64,000 nucleotides of DNA from positions 434,001-498,000 of the forward strand of contig JBDWGH010000003.1 of assembly GCA_039975855.1 (NCBI GenBank), written 5' to 3'. Every line of letters begins with the position of its first letter. The stretch's first letter is position 1. A model generated the notes under the pieces. That model was not told the origin of the DNA and did no database searches. It saw nothing but the letters and a program-made list of their open reading frames with translations. A program made the translations under genes and the position numbers. Shown here one piece after another: positions 51,029 to 59,626 of the stretch. Source of the stretch: Litorimonas sp039975855 (GTDB lineage: Bacteria; Pseudomonadota; Alphaproteobacteria; Caulobacterales; Maricaulaceae).

Positions 51029-51697
51029 TTAGCGATCCGTATTAACTGATAAAGCCGCAGCTGATGCGGGGATTGATAACGCTAAAGCCAGCAATGACAA
51101 ACCAATTAGGGCGCGAAATTCTACCGCAGCCAAGCCACTAACCTCATAGGCTTGCGATGCGGCTACACCGAAAATCAGAAGCGGTACGAGAAGTGGCGCG
51201 CTAATGAAAATTGCGAGGAAGCCGCCTTTGCCTCGCGCTCCCGTCAATGCACCTGCCAGCGCTGTGAAAGCCGAGAGGCCAGGGAGAGCGAGAAGGAGAG
51301 CAATGAGCAGCCCCGTTACTGTGGTGGTACTCAGATCAAACAAGAGTGACCAAAATGGAGCGGTCAGCACAAGTGGCATGAGATAGATCAAAGAAAAGCT
51401 GAGAATACCAGCTACGGCCTGGGTGAGGTAACTTACGCCGGAAAGCCAGAGCTGACCCGTTGTACCGTCACGCAGGTCATCTGAAAAGACTCGGTCAACG
51501 CTCATTAAGGCGGCAAAGGTTACAGCCAGCCAAATGAGAGGTATTCCCAATTTCCTTAAGACCGACATATCCCCGTCTAGGGCTATGGCAGAGAGGGACA
51601 GAAAAATGGCCATGAAGACCAGGCCATAGGCCCAACTGCCCCCAGAACGAGCGGCTCGGATTAAATCGCGGCGCAGAATTCTAAGGACGGCGCTCAT
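51029..51697 (-). CDS. ccmB: Haem exporter protein CcmB
   Basis: A 222-residue membrane subunit of the CcmAB ABC transporter. About six hydrophobic segments; the start LRILRRDLIRAARSGGSWAY and the region DDLRDGTTGQLWLSGVSY are typical of CcmB. It overlaps ccmA by four bases and ends directly before ccmC. Confidence 0.93.
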   Translation of the reverse strand: MSAVLRILRRDLIRAARSGGSWAYGLVFMAIFLSLSAIALDGDMSVLRKLGIPLIWLAVTFAALMSVDRVFSDDLRDGTTGQLWLSGVSYLTQAVAGILSFSLIYLMPLVLTAPFWSLLFDLSTTTVTGLLIALLLALPGLSAFTALAGALTGARGKGGFLAIFISAPLLVPLLIFGVAASQAYEVSGLAAVEFRALIGLSLLALALSIPASAAALSVNTDR

Positions 51698-52275
51698 CCT
51701 AAGACCAGCCTTTGTGTTGGAATATCCTGAACGGCAATTGGAGCGTGAGACGCGACAAGCGCTAAACCGCCAGCTTGGACATGGGATTGTAACTGCGACG
51801 CGATGAGGTCTCGACCGTTATTATCCAGACCCGCCAAGGGTTCGTCTAAAATCCAAATCGGTTTCTTATCTGATAGCAACTTCGCGAGAGACAATCGTTT
51901 TGCCTGACCTGTTGATAGGTTTTGCGTTAAGGTTGCCGCATGCTGTTCTATGCCCACGGCGCCTAATTCGGCATCCCAAAAGCGCGCGTCTTCCGACGCT
52001 TTTAATCTTGGTTTCGCGTAACTCTCCGATGGTAGAAATGATACTGCTTCTGGCGCTGTGACACTGCTGCCATTTATGTCCCATCGCACTTTGCCACTTG
52101 CGGCTCGGCTTAGGCCCGCACAAGTGCGCAGTAAGGAGGTTTTTCCGATACCGTTTCCACCCACGACCCAGAGCAATTTGGGTCCTGCGAGTTCTAGGCT
52201 CAGTTCGGAAATCAGAGGCTTTCCACCCCGTTCTATCGAGACGTTGTCCAACCATAATGTGGGCTTACCGCGCAT
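51694..52275 (-). CDS. ccmA: Haem exporter ATP-binding protein CcmA
   Basis: A 193-residue ABC ATPase that drives release of holo-CcmE from CcmC. Walker A is VVGGNGIGKTSLLRTCAG, the signature is LSTGQAKRLSLAKLL, and Walker B is IWILDEPLAGLD. It starts the ccmABCD unit, which is divergent from ccmE with about 100 bases between starts. The haem lyase genes ccmF, ccmG and ccmH are not in the window. Confidence 0.95.
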   Translation of the reverse strand: MRGKPTLWLDNVSIERGGKPLISELSLELAGPKLLWVVGGNGIGKTSLLRTCAGLSRAASGKVRWDINGSSVTAPEAVSFLPSESYAKPRLKASEDARFWDAELGAVGIEQHAATLTQNLSTGQAKRLSLAKLLSDKKPIWILDEPLAGLDNNGRDLIASQLQSHVQAGGLALVASHAPIAVQDIPTQRLVLG

Positions 52276-52376
52276 AGCGAGCGTTTAACGGCGCTTACCC
52301 GTCATGTCACTCTCTCTGTCTTTTTGTTTCTGTCGCTCTGCCTTGAAGCCTCAGCGGTTCGTGATATCTGTCAGCT

Positions 52377-52829
52377 ATGTCCGAAACTCGCATTACGCCT
52401 CCTAATCGCAATCGCCGTCTCATATGGATTGCGGTTTTAGGTCTGATGCTCGCGGGCGGCCTGTTTTTGATTTTTCAGGCGCTCAATCAAAACACCCAGT
52501 TCTTCGAAAATCCTTCTGAGGTGGTCGCAGATGGATTCGAACCACGGTCAGACGTGTTTAAAATCGGCGGCCTGGTCGCAGAAGGCACGGTTGCAACCAA
52601 AGGCTTGACCACGACATTCCAGATCGAGGATTTTGAGCGGGATATGGCTCGCGAACTGTTTGTTACATATACAGGCGCATTACCTGATTTGTTTCGCGAA
52701 GGGCAGGGCGTTGTTGTTTCGGGGCAATTGACATCACCAACGACATTTCAGGCTCGCGAAGTTTTAGCCAAACATGATGAAAATTATCAGCCTAAAATCA
52801 ACTATCGGGATGATACGCCAAGCCCATAA
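52377..52829 (+). CDS. ccmE: Cytochrome c maturation haem chaperone CcmE
   Basis: A 150-residue periplasmic haem chaperone anchored by an N-terminal helix (about 14-35). It binds haem covalently through the His in VLAKHDENYQPK near residue 132. The beta-barrel core shows FKIGGLVAEGTV and YTGALPDLFREGQGVVVSG. The gene is divergent from ccmABCD, which is unusual compared with the usual single operon, but function is clear. Confidence 0.95.
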   Translation: MSETRITPPNRNRRLIWIAVLGLMLAGGLFLIFQALNQNTQFFENPSEVVADGFEPRSDVFKIGGLVAEGTVATKGLTTTFQIEDFERDMARELFVTYTGALPDLFREGQGVVVSGQLTSPTTFQAREVLAKHDENYQPKINYRDDTPSP

Positions 52830-53241
52830 TATTCTGGGCGGCTTTTCAGAAAGATAAGAACGGACAATCCAATCATTGTGGGGGGTGACTGAATTATCCG
52901 CATCCAATTCTCATTGGTATTCAATAGTGACGGACAGTTTGGCCGATGTGGGGCAACCGCACCGTCCGCCGTGCCCGGCTTTCACCGAACCTCATGTGTA
53001 TGGCAGGGTCAAAACCGGATTGGGAGTGATTCACAGTATAAAAACAGAAATATAGTTAACTAACGCGCTGAAATGCCGCAGTTTTTTAATATTCATCAAT
53101 TTTGGTTGCTCTCAGTACAACGCCGAGTTGTCGGTGATGTGACAGCGTTGTCTCACAGTGAACCTACATACATCCTATGGCTGCGACTCACCTTTACTTG
53201 CACTTTGCGATTCGCGCTCTACACCCCAATTCGTGAGCAAG
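52830..53241 (+). other. Gap before crtY
   Basis: No protein gene is supported. The first half has hairpin potential (CGGAC near 52932 with GTCCG near 52965, GTG-type hairpin between). The second half is AT-rich (ATAAAAACAGAAATATAG near 53038) and ends in a palindrome just before crtY, so it probably carries the crt promoter. Confidence 0.4.
53138..53157 (+). promoter_or_regulatory. Palindrome before crtY
   Basis: TGTGACAGCGTTGTCTCACA: outer arms TGTGA / TCACA with ten bases between. Position about 85 bases before the crtY start suits an operator. It is similar to, but not the exact spacing of, CRP-type or PpsR-type sites. Confidence 0.35.
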
Positions 53242-54459
53242 ATGCCTGATATGATTATAGTCGGGGCAGGCCTTTCGGGTCTGTTGACGGCTTGGCGATG
53301 TCTTGATGTAAACTCGGATTTACAGATCAAGGTGATTGAAGCGTCCGGGAAAATTGCGGGCGATCATACGTGGTCTTTTAACCTGACAGACGTCGCAGAG
53401 GAGCTTCGGGATTGGGTTGACCCCTTTATCGCCTATCGCTGGGACAGTTATGATGTGAAATTTCCGAAACGGAAACGTACATTGGACATTACCTATTGCA
53501 CCGGAAATTCCGAAACGCTGCGGGCTTGTGTTCAACCGCATATTGAGAGTGGGCGTTTAACTGTTGAGTTGAACACGTCGGTTGAATCTCTCGGGCTTGA
53601 TCATGTAGTTTTAAAAACAGGTGAGCAACTCGAAGCGACTTGTGTATTAGATGCGCGGGGATTTAAGCCTAATGACGATGTTTATCTTGGTTATCAAAAA
53701 TTTGTCGGCCATGTCATCAAAACCCAAAAACCTCACGGTGTGAAACGCCCGATCATTATGGACGCTACGGTTCCGCAGCTCGGCGGATATCGTTTTGTCT
53801 ATTGCTTGCCTTATTCTGAGACTGAACTCCTTGTTGAAGACACATATTACACTGACGGGCCGGAGCTTCGCAGTCAGGAAGTTGATGCCCGCATTGGCGA
53901 TTATATAAGAGCGAACATAACCGAGGACGCATATGAGACCGTGCGACGGGAGAAAGGTGTTCTGCCGATAACTTTGGCGGATAACATTCACTCTCATGCC
54001 TACTTAAATACGTTACCAAAGATTGGAATTCGTGGTGGTTTCTACCACGCGGTTACCGGATACAGCTTACCTAACGCTCTGAAGCTTGCCGATGAAATTT
54101 GTCGGGAAATTGAGGTTGAACAGGGCATGGGATACGATGAAGGTATATTTGCGAGTGAGATGAATTTTGCTGTTGGACTTCAAAAAAAAGCTCATCAGTC
54201 TCAAGAACGCTTCCTCCGCCTCCTAAACCGTATGCTCTTCCGCGCGGCCAAACCCGATGAACGCTATTCCGTCCTGCAACGATTTTACGGTTTGAACCAA
54301 GGTCTCATTGAGCGGTTTTATGCCGGAACGCTGACTTGGCGCGACAAAGCGCGCATCCTCATCGGAAAGCCGCCCGTGCCCGTACATAAAGCACTATATA
54401 ATTTCAGCGAGAGCGCCTTTATCAAGCGCGAACGCAAACGCAGAGAATCATCCGAATGA
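53242..54459 (+). CDS. crtY: Lycopene beta-cyclase CrtY
   Basis: A 405-residue enzyme that closes both ends of lycopene to give beta-carotene. The dinucleotide-binding start is MIIVGAGLSGLLTAWRCL, with DHTWSF, the LDARGF pattern, and GGFYHAVTGYSLPNALKLAD, the late signature of CrtY cyclases. ATG 53242 is chosen; GTG 53233 and ATG 53251 are in frame and the frame is open from 53158. It overlaps crtI by four bases (ATGA). Confidence 0.9.
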   Translation: MPDMIIVGAGLSGLLTAWRCLDVNSDLQIKVIEASGKIAGDHTWSFNLTDVAEELRDWVDPFIAYRWDSYDVKFPKRKRTLDITYCTGNSETLRACVQPHIESGRLTVELNTSVESLGLDHVVLKTGEQLEATCVLDARGFKPNDDVYLGYQKFVGHVIKTQKPHGVKRPIIMDATVPQLGGYRFVYCLPYSETELLVEDTYYTDGPELRSQEVDARIGDYIRANITEDAYETVRREKGVLPITLADNIHSHAYLNTLPKIGIRGGFYHAVTGYSLPNALKLADEICREIEVEQGMGYDEGIFASEMNFAVGLQKKAHQSQERFLRLLNRMLFRAAKPDERYSVLQRFYGLNQGLIERFYAGTLTWRDKARILIGKPPVPVHKALYNFSESAFIKRERKRRESSE

Positions 54460-56006
54460 CTGACACGAACACACGCCCAACCGCCATTGTTGTCGGAGCA
54501 GGTTTTGGCGGAATTGCGCTGGCCATTCGACTGCAAGCGATGGGCTTTCAGACTACATTACTGGATAACCGCGATAAGCCGGGCGGGCGCGCTTATGTCT
54601 ATGAAATCGATGGTTTCAAATTTGACGGCGGTCCCACGGTCATCACGGATCCAGATTGCTTGAGAGAGCTTTTCGAGATCTCTGGCAAAGAAATGGATGA
54701 TTACGTCGAACTGTTACCCGTTGATCCGTTTTATCGCCTGCAATGGGAAGATGGCGAAATTCTGGATTACAACAACGACCAAGACTTCCTTGAGGAGCAA
54801 ATCAGGTCGCGCAATCCCGATGATGTTGAGGGGTATCGCAAATTTCTCGCCTATTCAAAAGAGCTCTATCACGAAGGCTATGAAAAGCTCGGCACGACGG
54901 CCTTTTTGAAAATGAGCCAGATGTTTGCGGCTGCCCCGCAACTTGTTCGGCTTCGCGCTGATCGCAGCGTTTACAAGCAAGTTTCGAAATTTGTCAAAGA
55001 TGAGAAGACGCGTCAGCTCCTCTCATTCCAATCCTTGCTCGTCGGTGGTAATCCGTTCGCGACTTCCGCAATTTATGGCCTAATCCATGCTTTGGAACGT
55101 AAGGGCGGGGTCTGGTTTGCCAAAGGTGGTACCGGCGCTTTAGTTGCCGGTATTGTTAGCTTGTTCAAAGATATTGGCGGTGATGTGAAACTCAACGCGG
55201 AAGTGACCGACATTCACACGGAAGGCGACCGCGTTACAGGCGTTACAACGGCGGATGGCTGGACAATGAATGCCGATTTAGTCGCGTCCAACGCGGACGT
55301 GGTTCACACCTATAGTCAGCTTTTGCGCAAACATAAGCGCGGCCAAAAATACGGTAAAGCCCTGACCAAGAAGCGTCATTCCATGTCGCTTTTCGTGATC
55401 TATTTTGGTCTGGATATTCCGACGCCAGAGCATTTGAAGCATCACATCATTCTGTTTGGGCAACGTTATAAAGAGTTAATCGCGGAGATTTTCGGGAAGG
55501 GGGGAAAGCTATCCGAAGATTTTTCACTTTACCTGCACGCGCCAAGCGTGACCGACGCGAGCATGTCGCCCGAGGGAAAGTCCGCTTATTACGTCCTCGC
55601 GCCCGTTCCGCACTTGGGACATGCTGATTTAGATTGGGATGAAATTGGACCAGCTTATGCGCAGAAAATTCTAGACTATCTCGAAGTCCACGCCATCCCG
55701 GGTCTGAACGATCATTTGGAAGTGATGCACACGCTAACCCCATTTGGGTTCCGCGATGAAATGAACTCACATTTAGGTAGCGCATTCTCAGTAGAACCTA
55801 TCCTGACACAATCCGCTTGGTTCCGTCCGCATAACCGCGATGATGTCATCGATAATATGTATATCACAGGCGCTGGCACACATCCTGGCGCAGGCGTACC
55901 GGGCGTTGTCGGCGCAGCAAAAGCGACAGCCGGTGTGATTGCCGATGATTTTGCAGGTATGCTATCCAAAGCTAATGCTGGCGGAGATTGGCCCGCCAAT
56001 ACATAG
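54456..56006 (+). CDS. crtI: Phytoene desaturase CrtI
   Basis: A 516-residue FAD enzyme that introduces four double bonds into phytoene to give lycopene. The FAD motif is AIVVGAGFGGIALAIRLQAM, followed by NRDKPGGRAYVYEIDGFKFD and GGPTVITDP. The C-terminal signature is NMYITGAGTHPGAGVPGVVG. The length suits CrtI. It is translationally coupled to crtY and precedes a DUF1993 gene by 34 bases. Confidence 0.95.
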   Translation: MTDTNTRPTAIVVGAGFGGIALAIRLQAMGFQTTLLDNRDKPGGRAYVYEIDGFKFDGGPTVITDPDCLRELFEISGKEMDDYVELLPVDPFYRLQWEDGEILDYNNDQDFLEEQIRSRNPDDVEGYRKFLAYSKELYHEGYEKLGTTAFLKMSQMFAAAPQLVRLRADRSVYKQVSKFVKDEKTRQLLSFQSLLVGGNPFATSAIYGLIHALERKGGVWFAKGGTGALVAGIVSLFKDIGGDVKLNAEVTDIHTEGDRVTGVTTADGWTMNADLVASNADVVHTYSQLLRKHKRGQKYGKALTKKRHSMSLFVIYFGLDIPTPEHLKHHIILFGQRYKELIAEIFGKGGKLSEDFSLYLHAPSVTDASMSPEGKSAYYVLAPVPHLGHADLDWDEIGPAYAQKILDYLEVHAIPGLNDHLEVMHTLTPFGFRDEMNSHLGSAFSVEPILTQSAWFRPHNRDDVIDNMYITGAGTHPGAGVPGVVGAAKATAGVIADDFAGMLSKANAGGDWPANT

Positions 56007-56040
56007 GTTTCCCCACGACGAAACGTCAAAGGAGACCATC

Positions 56041-56553
56041 ATGACAACTCTTTCAATGTCGAACGCCATTAGCGTTCTTCCGAAATTGATCGGAAATTTG
56101 GAGCATATTCTCAAAAAAGCTGAAGCTAATGCCGAAGAGCGCGGCATTGAAATGGATGTGTTTCTGAATTCGCGTCTCGCGCCCGACATGCACCCGCTTT
56201 ACAAACAGGTCCTGATGGTCTGCGATTTGGCAAAGATGGCTCCGTATCGGATCGCAGGTCTCACGCCGCCGACCTATGATGATAGTGAACGAAGCTTGTA
56301 TGAGCTTTATGGCCTTATCAGCAAGGCAAAGACCGATATTCAAGCCGTCACAGCGGATCAGTTAGATGGACGTGAAGGTGTAGAGTTCATGGTCAAGATG
56401 GGACCGCGTGGAGAAATGCCATTTACAGGGATTGTATATTTGTCGGCGTTTACGCTTCCAAACCTGCATTTCCACATCACAACGGCTTATAATATCCTGC
56501 GCCATAATGGGGTGCCATTAGGGAAGTTCGATTATTTCGGTGGCTCGCTTTAA
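56041..56553 (+). CDS. DUF1993 family protein
   Basis: A 170-residue protein of the DUF1993 family, with predicted helical bundle similar to DinB-type folds. Features: MSNAISVLPKLIGNLEHILK, RLAPDMHPLYKQVLMVCDLA and FTLPNLHFHITTAYNILRHN, the last with conserved His residues. The function is unknown. ATG 56041 has AAAGGAG about eight bases upstream. The position directly after crtI suggests coexpression; a pigment role is not supported by anything in the sequence. Confidence 0.85.
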   Translation: MTTLSMSNAISVLPKLIGNLEHILKKAEANAEERGIEMDVFLNSRLAPDMHPLYKQVLMVCDLAKMAPYRIAGLTPPTYDDSERSLYELYGLISKAKTDIQAVTADQLDGREGVEFMVKMGPRGEMPFTGIVYLSAFTLPNLHFHITTAYNILRHNGVPLGKFDYFGGSL

Positions 56554-56685
56554 GCCAAGCGACCTCGCTTACTGCTCATCTTGGACGCAGCCGAGGTAGT
56601 CTAGTAAAGCAGGACATGCCCGCAGAGTTGTCTTCCCGATGGAATACCAAGGGGTAGATGACAGACTTGTTTTACGCGAAGACGG

Positions 56686-56712
56686 GTTGATTGGGTTGTG
56701 ACACCAATCAAC
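56686..56712 (+). repeat. Hairpin, perfect 9-bp stem
   Basis: GTTGATTGG (56686-56694) pairs with CCAATCAAC (56704-56712) around a nine-base loop. No T-run on either strand. Confidence 0.6.
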
Positions 56713-56714
56713 GT

Positions 56715-56740
56715 GTACATTTCGCTGACGCGAATTGTAC
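56715..56740 (+). repeat. Hairpin, 11-bp stem with one mismatch
   Basis: GTACATTTCGC (56715-56725) with GCGAATTGTAC (56730-56740), four-base loop TGAC. It follows the previous hairpin by two bases. Confidence 0.6.
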
Positions 56741-56815
56741 GCTCTGCGGCGATGGTTTTTGAAGAAGCGGCCCGTTTGTCCTACGAGTTAAGGCATCTCT
56801 GGCCCCACGTATCGG

Positions 56816-56924
56816 CTCTCACTCCTAAAGTCCCGGCACCTCCAGAGTTCTCACACTCCGACGCTCAGACCCATCGTCCCCCAAACCAGCAGATGAGCTC
56901 TACCTGTCCTGTGTTTGAAAGAAC
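56816..56924 (-). ncRNA. 109-nt structured repeat element, copy B
   Basis: Second copy of the element at 22474-22582, in opposite orientation, and also exactly 109 bases from GTTCTTTCA to GAGAG. On the minus strand it keeps AGGACAGGT, TTTGGGGGACGATGGG and TGAGCGTC; hairpin 1 becomes GACG / CGTC, and hairpin 2 becomes CTGG / CCGG with a five-base loop AGGTG, shortened but in the same place. The surrounding sequence downstream is different from copy A apart from a similar density of hairpins. Function is unknown. Confidence 0.5.
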
Positions 56925-57153
56925 GAGTTAAATATGAGGCATAAAATGAAAGGTGAGGATGGAAATTAGGAAATTCTTTTTAAATATCTGAAAATGCACA
57001 GATATTTCTGATCTAAACGATATTTGAAATAGGGATGTAGTCCACAAACCCCTGCCAATATGAAATCCAAATTACACTTTCTTCACTGGTAACGTTTTCG
57101 TGATATGTCACGGCTATGAAGGTTCGGGGCGAGACCGAATAGGGCTTTTTATC

Positions 57154-58641
57154 ATGAATAAGATTATCCCCCTGAGCCTTACGGCGGCTCTATTATTGAG
57201 CGCATGTGGAGGCGGCGGGGCAACCGTGACGCCCGCAACGCCGGTCGCTGATGTCAATCAAGCCCCAGTCACCGCAGTTTCCAACTCCGATCAAAGCGCG
57301 GTGGTAAATGCGGCATTCGACTATGATGCGACCCAGGGCAGTACGACTTTCACAGATGCAGATGGAGACGCGCTTAGCTATTCCGTCAGTTATTCTCCGG
57401 CAGCGAACGGATTGACGGATGCCGCTGGCGTTATTTCAGGCATACCAACAACCGAAGGTACGATTACAGTCACCATTACGGCCGATGACGGCAATGGTGG
57501 AACCGTCAGTAATAGTTTCGATATTGTTGTGGGTCCTGAACCTACTGACCAAAATGCGGTGATGGCGACGTTTGGTGGCCGGATTAATTTGGATGCGTTG
57601 GAGGCTTATGCTGCGCAATCCGCGCCCAATTACATCACAAAATTGAATGACGGTGGAAACCCCATCACGGATGCAGGTGCCACGCTAGGGCGGGTCCTTT
57701 TTTATGATCCGGCCTTATCTATCGACGACACGATTTCATGCTCGAGTTGTCATGTTCAAAGCGCAGGTTTCAGTGATTTAGCTGTCGTAAGTGATGGTGT
57801 CGAAGGCGGTGTGACCGGACGTCATTCTATGCGCCTCATCAACACTCAATTTGCAAATGAAACGAATTTCTTTTGGGATGAACGCGCGAGTAGTCACGAA
57901 AATCAAGAAACCCAACCTTTGCAGGACGCAAATGAACATGGCTTTAGCGGCGTTGGCGGGCGGCCAGGTCTTGCGGATTTGATCACAAAGCTCGAGGCCT
58001 TGGAATATTACCAAGAACTTTTCACTTTCGTTTATGGCGATGCCGAAATCACTGAAGAACGCCTTCAATTGGCACTCGCGCAGTTCACCAAGAGTATTTG
58101 GTCTTTCGATTCGAGGTATGATGAAGGCCTTGCGCAAACTAATAATCTCGCGGCGGATTTCCCAAATTTCACGGCGGATGAAAACGCTGGCAAGCGGTTG
58201 TTCATGCAAACGCCCGCCAATGGCGGCGGCGGGTGCCAAGGCTGCCATATTGCGCCGGAATTCGATATCCGTCAGGGAAGTGGTCATAATGGAGTTGTTG
58301 GCGTCGCTGGATCACCCGGCGAATTTGATTTCACAAACACCAGGTCACCGTCCTTGCGGGATTTGGTCGATCCGGATGGCCGGCCTAATGGCCCGCTAAT
58401 GCATGATGGATCCTTGCCGACGCTTTTGGATGTCGTGAACCATTATGACGATATTGAAGTTCCAACAGACCCGGCAGACCGTCAGGAGTTTCTCAATACA
58501 ATTGATAATCGTCTGCGTGGCGGCGGTAATGGTCAAAATCTGAACTTTTCCGATGCGCAGAAAGATCAACTTGTCGCATTCCTGGAAACCTTGTCGGGTT
58601 CCAGCATCTATTCGGATGAGAAACTCTCTGATCCTTTCTAA
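57154..58641 (+). CDS. Di-heme cytochrome c peroxidase lipoprotein with Ig-like domain
   Basis: A 495-residue predicted lipoprotein (lipobox LLSAC, Cys at residue 17, then a glycine run). Residues about 35-130 form a cadherin/Ig-like domain with FTDADGDALSYSVSYSP and the ITADDGNGGTVSNSF pattern. The rest is a di-heme cytochrome c peroxidase/MauG domain with haem sites CSSCH (196-200) and CQGCH (361-365). Such proteins reduce hydrogen peroxide or oxidise other substrates in the periplasm. ATG 57154 gives the signal peptide. It lies between crtI-DUF1993 and crtB. The Ig-like domain is an uncommon addition. Confidence 0.88.
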   Translation: MNKIIPLSLTAALLLSACGGGGATVTPATPVADVNQAPVTAVSNSDQSAVVNAAFDYDATQGSTTFTDADGDALSYSVSYSPAANGLTDAAGVISGIPTTEGTITVTITADDGNGGTVSNSFDIVVGPEPTDQNAVMATFGGRINLDALEAYAAQSAPNYITKLNDGGNPITDAGATLGRVLFYDPALSIDDTISCSSCHVQSAGFSDLAVVSDGVEGGVTGRHSMRLINTQFANETNFFWDERASSHENQETQPLQDANEHGFSGVGGRPGLADLITKLEALEYYQELFTFVYGDAEITEERLQLALAQFTKSIWSFDSRYDEGLAQTNNLAADFPNFTADENAGKRLFMQTPANGGGGCQGCHIAPEFDIRQGSGHNGVVGVAGSPGEFDFTNTRSPSLRDLVDPDGRPNGPLMHDGSLPTLLDVVNHYDDIEVPTDPADRQEFLNTIDNRLRGGGNGQNLNFSDAQKDQLVAFLETLSGSSIYSDEKLSDPF

Positions 58642-58702
58642 GGGGCCGTTCTTAAGGACAAAGCCTCTTTCAATATCCTGATTGCGCACCTATCCATCCT
58701 AC

Positions 58703-59626
58703 ATGGATTCAGTTGCTGCACATGGAAACGCCTCGATTAAGAAAGGCTCCAAGTCTTTCGCTTTGGCCAGCCGTGTTTTGCCGCCTGCGCTACGCGATGA
58801 TGCGGCGATGCTTTATGCGTGGTGCCGCTATTGCGATGATGTGATTGATGGTCAGGAAATGGGACACGGCCAGATCGAGGATTACAAGATCGGGCAGGGC
58901 AAGCGGCTGGAGATGCTGCGAGAAAAGACTCGCTTGGCCCTGAATGGTGACCCGACGGATGATCCCGTATTTGCTGGGCTGGCTCGCGTTGTGACAACCC
59001 ACGAAATCGATCATCGTCATCCCTTTGATTTGCTCAAAGGCTTTGAAATGGATGCTGAGGAACGCGTCTATAAAACAGTCGACGATATTCTGGACTATTC
59101 TTACCATGTCGCGGGCGTCGTTGGCGTCATGATGGCCAATATTATGGGCGTACGGGACGACACGACCCTCGATCGCGCGAGTGATTTGGGGTTGGCATTT
59201 CAGCTCACGAATATCGCACGTGACGTGATTGATGACGCTAAAGCCGACCGTGTTTTCGTGCCTCAGGATTTATTGGAGGCGGCAGGCGCGCCCATTGCGG
59301 CGAAGCAGCAACTTAATCGAGATAATTGGCCAGCATTGCACCAAGCGGCCTGCGCGCAGCTCGACATTGCCGAACAATATTATGCCAGCGCCAAAGTCGG
59401 GATCAAAGAACTCGACTTCAGATGTGCTTGGGCGATTAGCGCGGCGCTTAAAGTTTATCGCGAGATTGGGGAGAATTTACGCAAAGGGGGTCCAGAGGCC
59501 TGGGAAGGCCGTGTTGGCGCGAGCAATGGGCGGAAAATAGCTCTGGCCCTCGGCGCGGTTGGTCCTGCGGTGGGACGGAAGGGCGTTAAGGTAACGGCTA
59601 GAGATGGGTTTTTTCAGCGGCCATGA
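58703..59626 (+). CDS. crtB: Phytoene synthase CrtB
   Basis: A 307-residue prenyltransferase that condenses two geranylgeranyl diphosphates to phytoene. The aspartate-rich motifs are WCRYCDDVID (about residue 45) and NIARDVIDDAKADRVFVPQD (about 180), with SYHVAGVVGVMMANIMG between. ATG 58703 is chosen; TTG 58682 is in frame seven codons upstream. It is separated from crtY-crtI by two genes and a gap, and overlaps the next gene by four bases. No crtE is in the window. Confidence 0.93.
   Translation: MDSVAAHGNASIKKGSKSFALASRVLPPALRDDAAMLYAWCRYCDDVIDGQEMGHGQIEDYKIGQGKRLEMLREKTRLALNGDPTDDPVFAGLARVVTTHEIDHRHPFDLLKGFEMDAEERVYKTVDDILDYSYHVAGVVGVMMANIMGVRDDTTLDRASDLGLAFQLTNIARDVIDDAKADRVFVPQDLLEAAGAPIAAKQQLNRDNWPALHQAACAQLDIAEQYYASAKVGIKELDFRCAWAISAALKVYREIGENLRKGGPEAWEGRVGASNGRKIALALGAVGPAVGRKGVKVTARDGFFQRP

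Larger units (their letters stand above)
56554..57153 (+). other. Gap with element copy B, before the peroxidase gene
   Basis: About 600 bases without a convincing protein gene. It holds the copy B structured element on the minus strand (56816-56924), two strong hairpins (56686-56712 and 56715-56740), and an AT-rich stretch (56935-57060) likely carrying the promoter of the peroxidase gene. A 77-codon + strand frame (56698-56931) is read across the antisense of the element and lacks a ribosome binding site. Confidence 0.45.

Noticed and set aside
52535..52555. GATTCGAACC, like the reverse complement of a tRNA T-arm
   Set aside because: It lies within ccmE coding for DGFEPRS and no acceptor or anticodon arm fits around it.
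56698..56931. 77-codon + strand frame in the gap after DUF1993
   Set aside because: It is the antisense of element copy B, lacks a ribosome binding site and begins within a hairpin.
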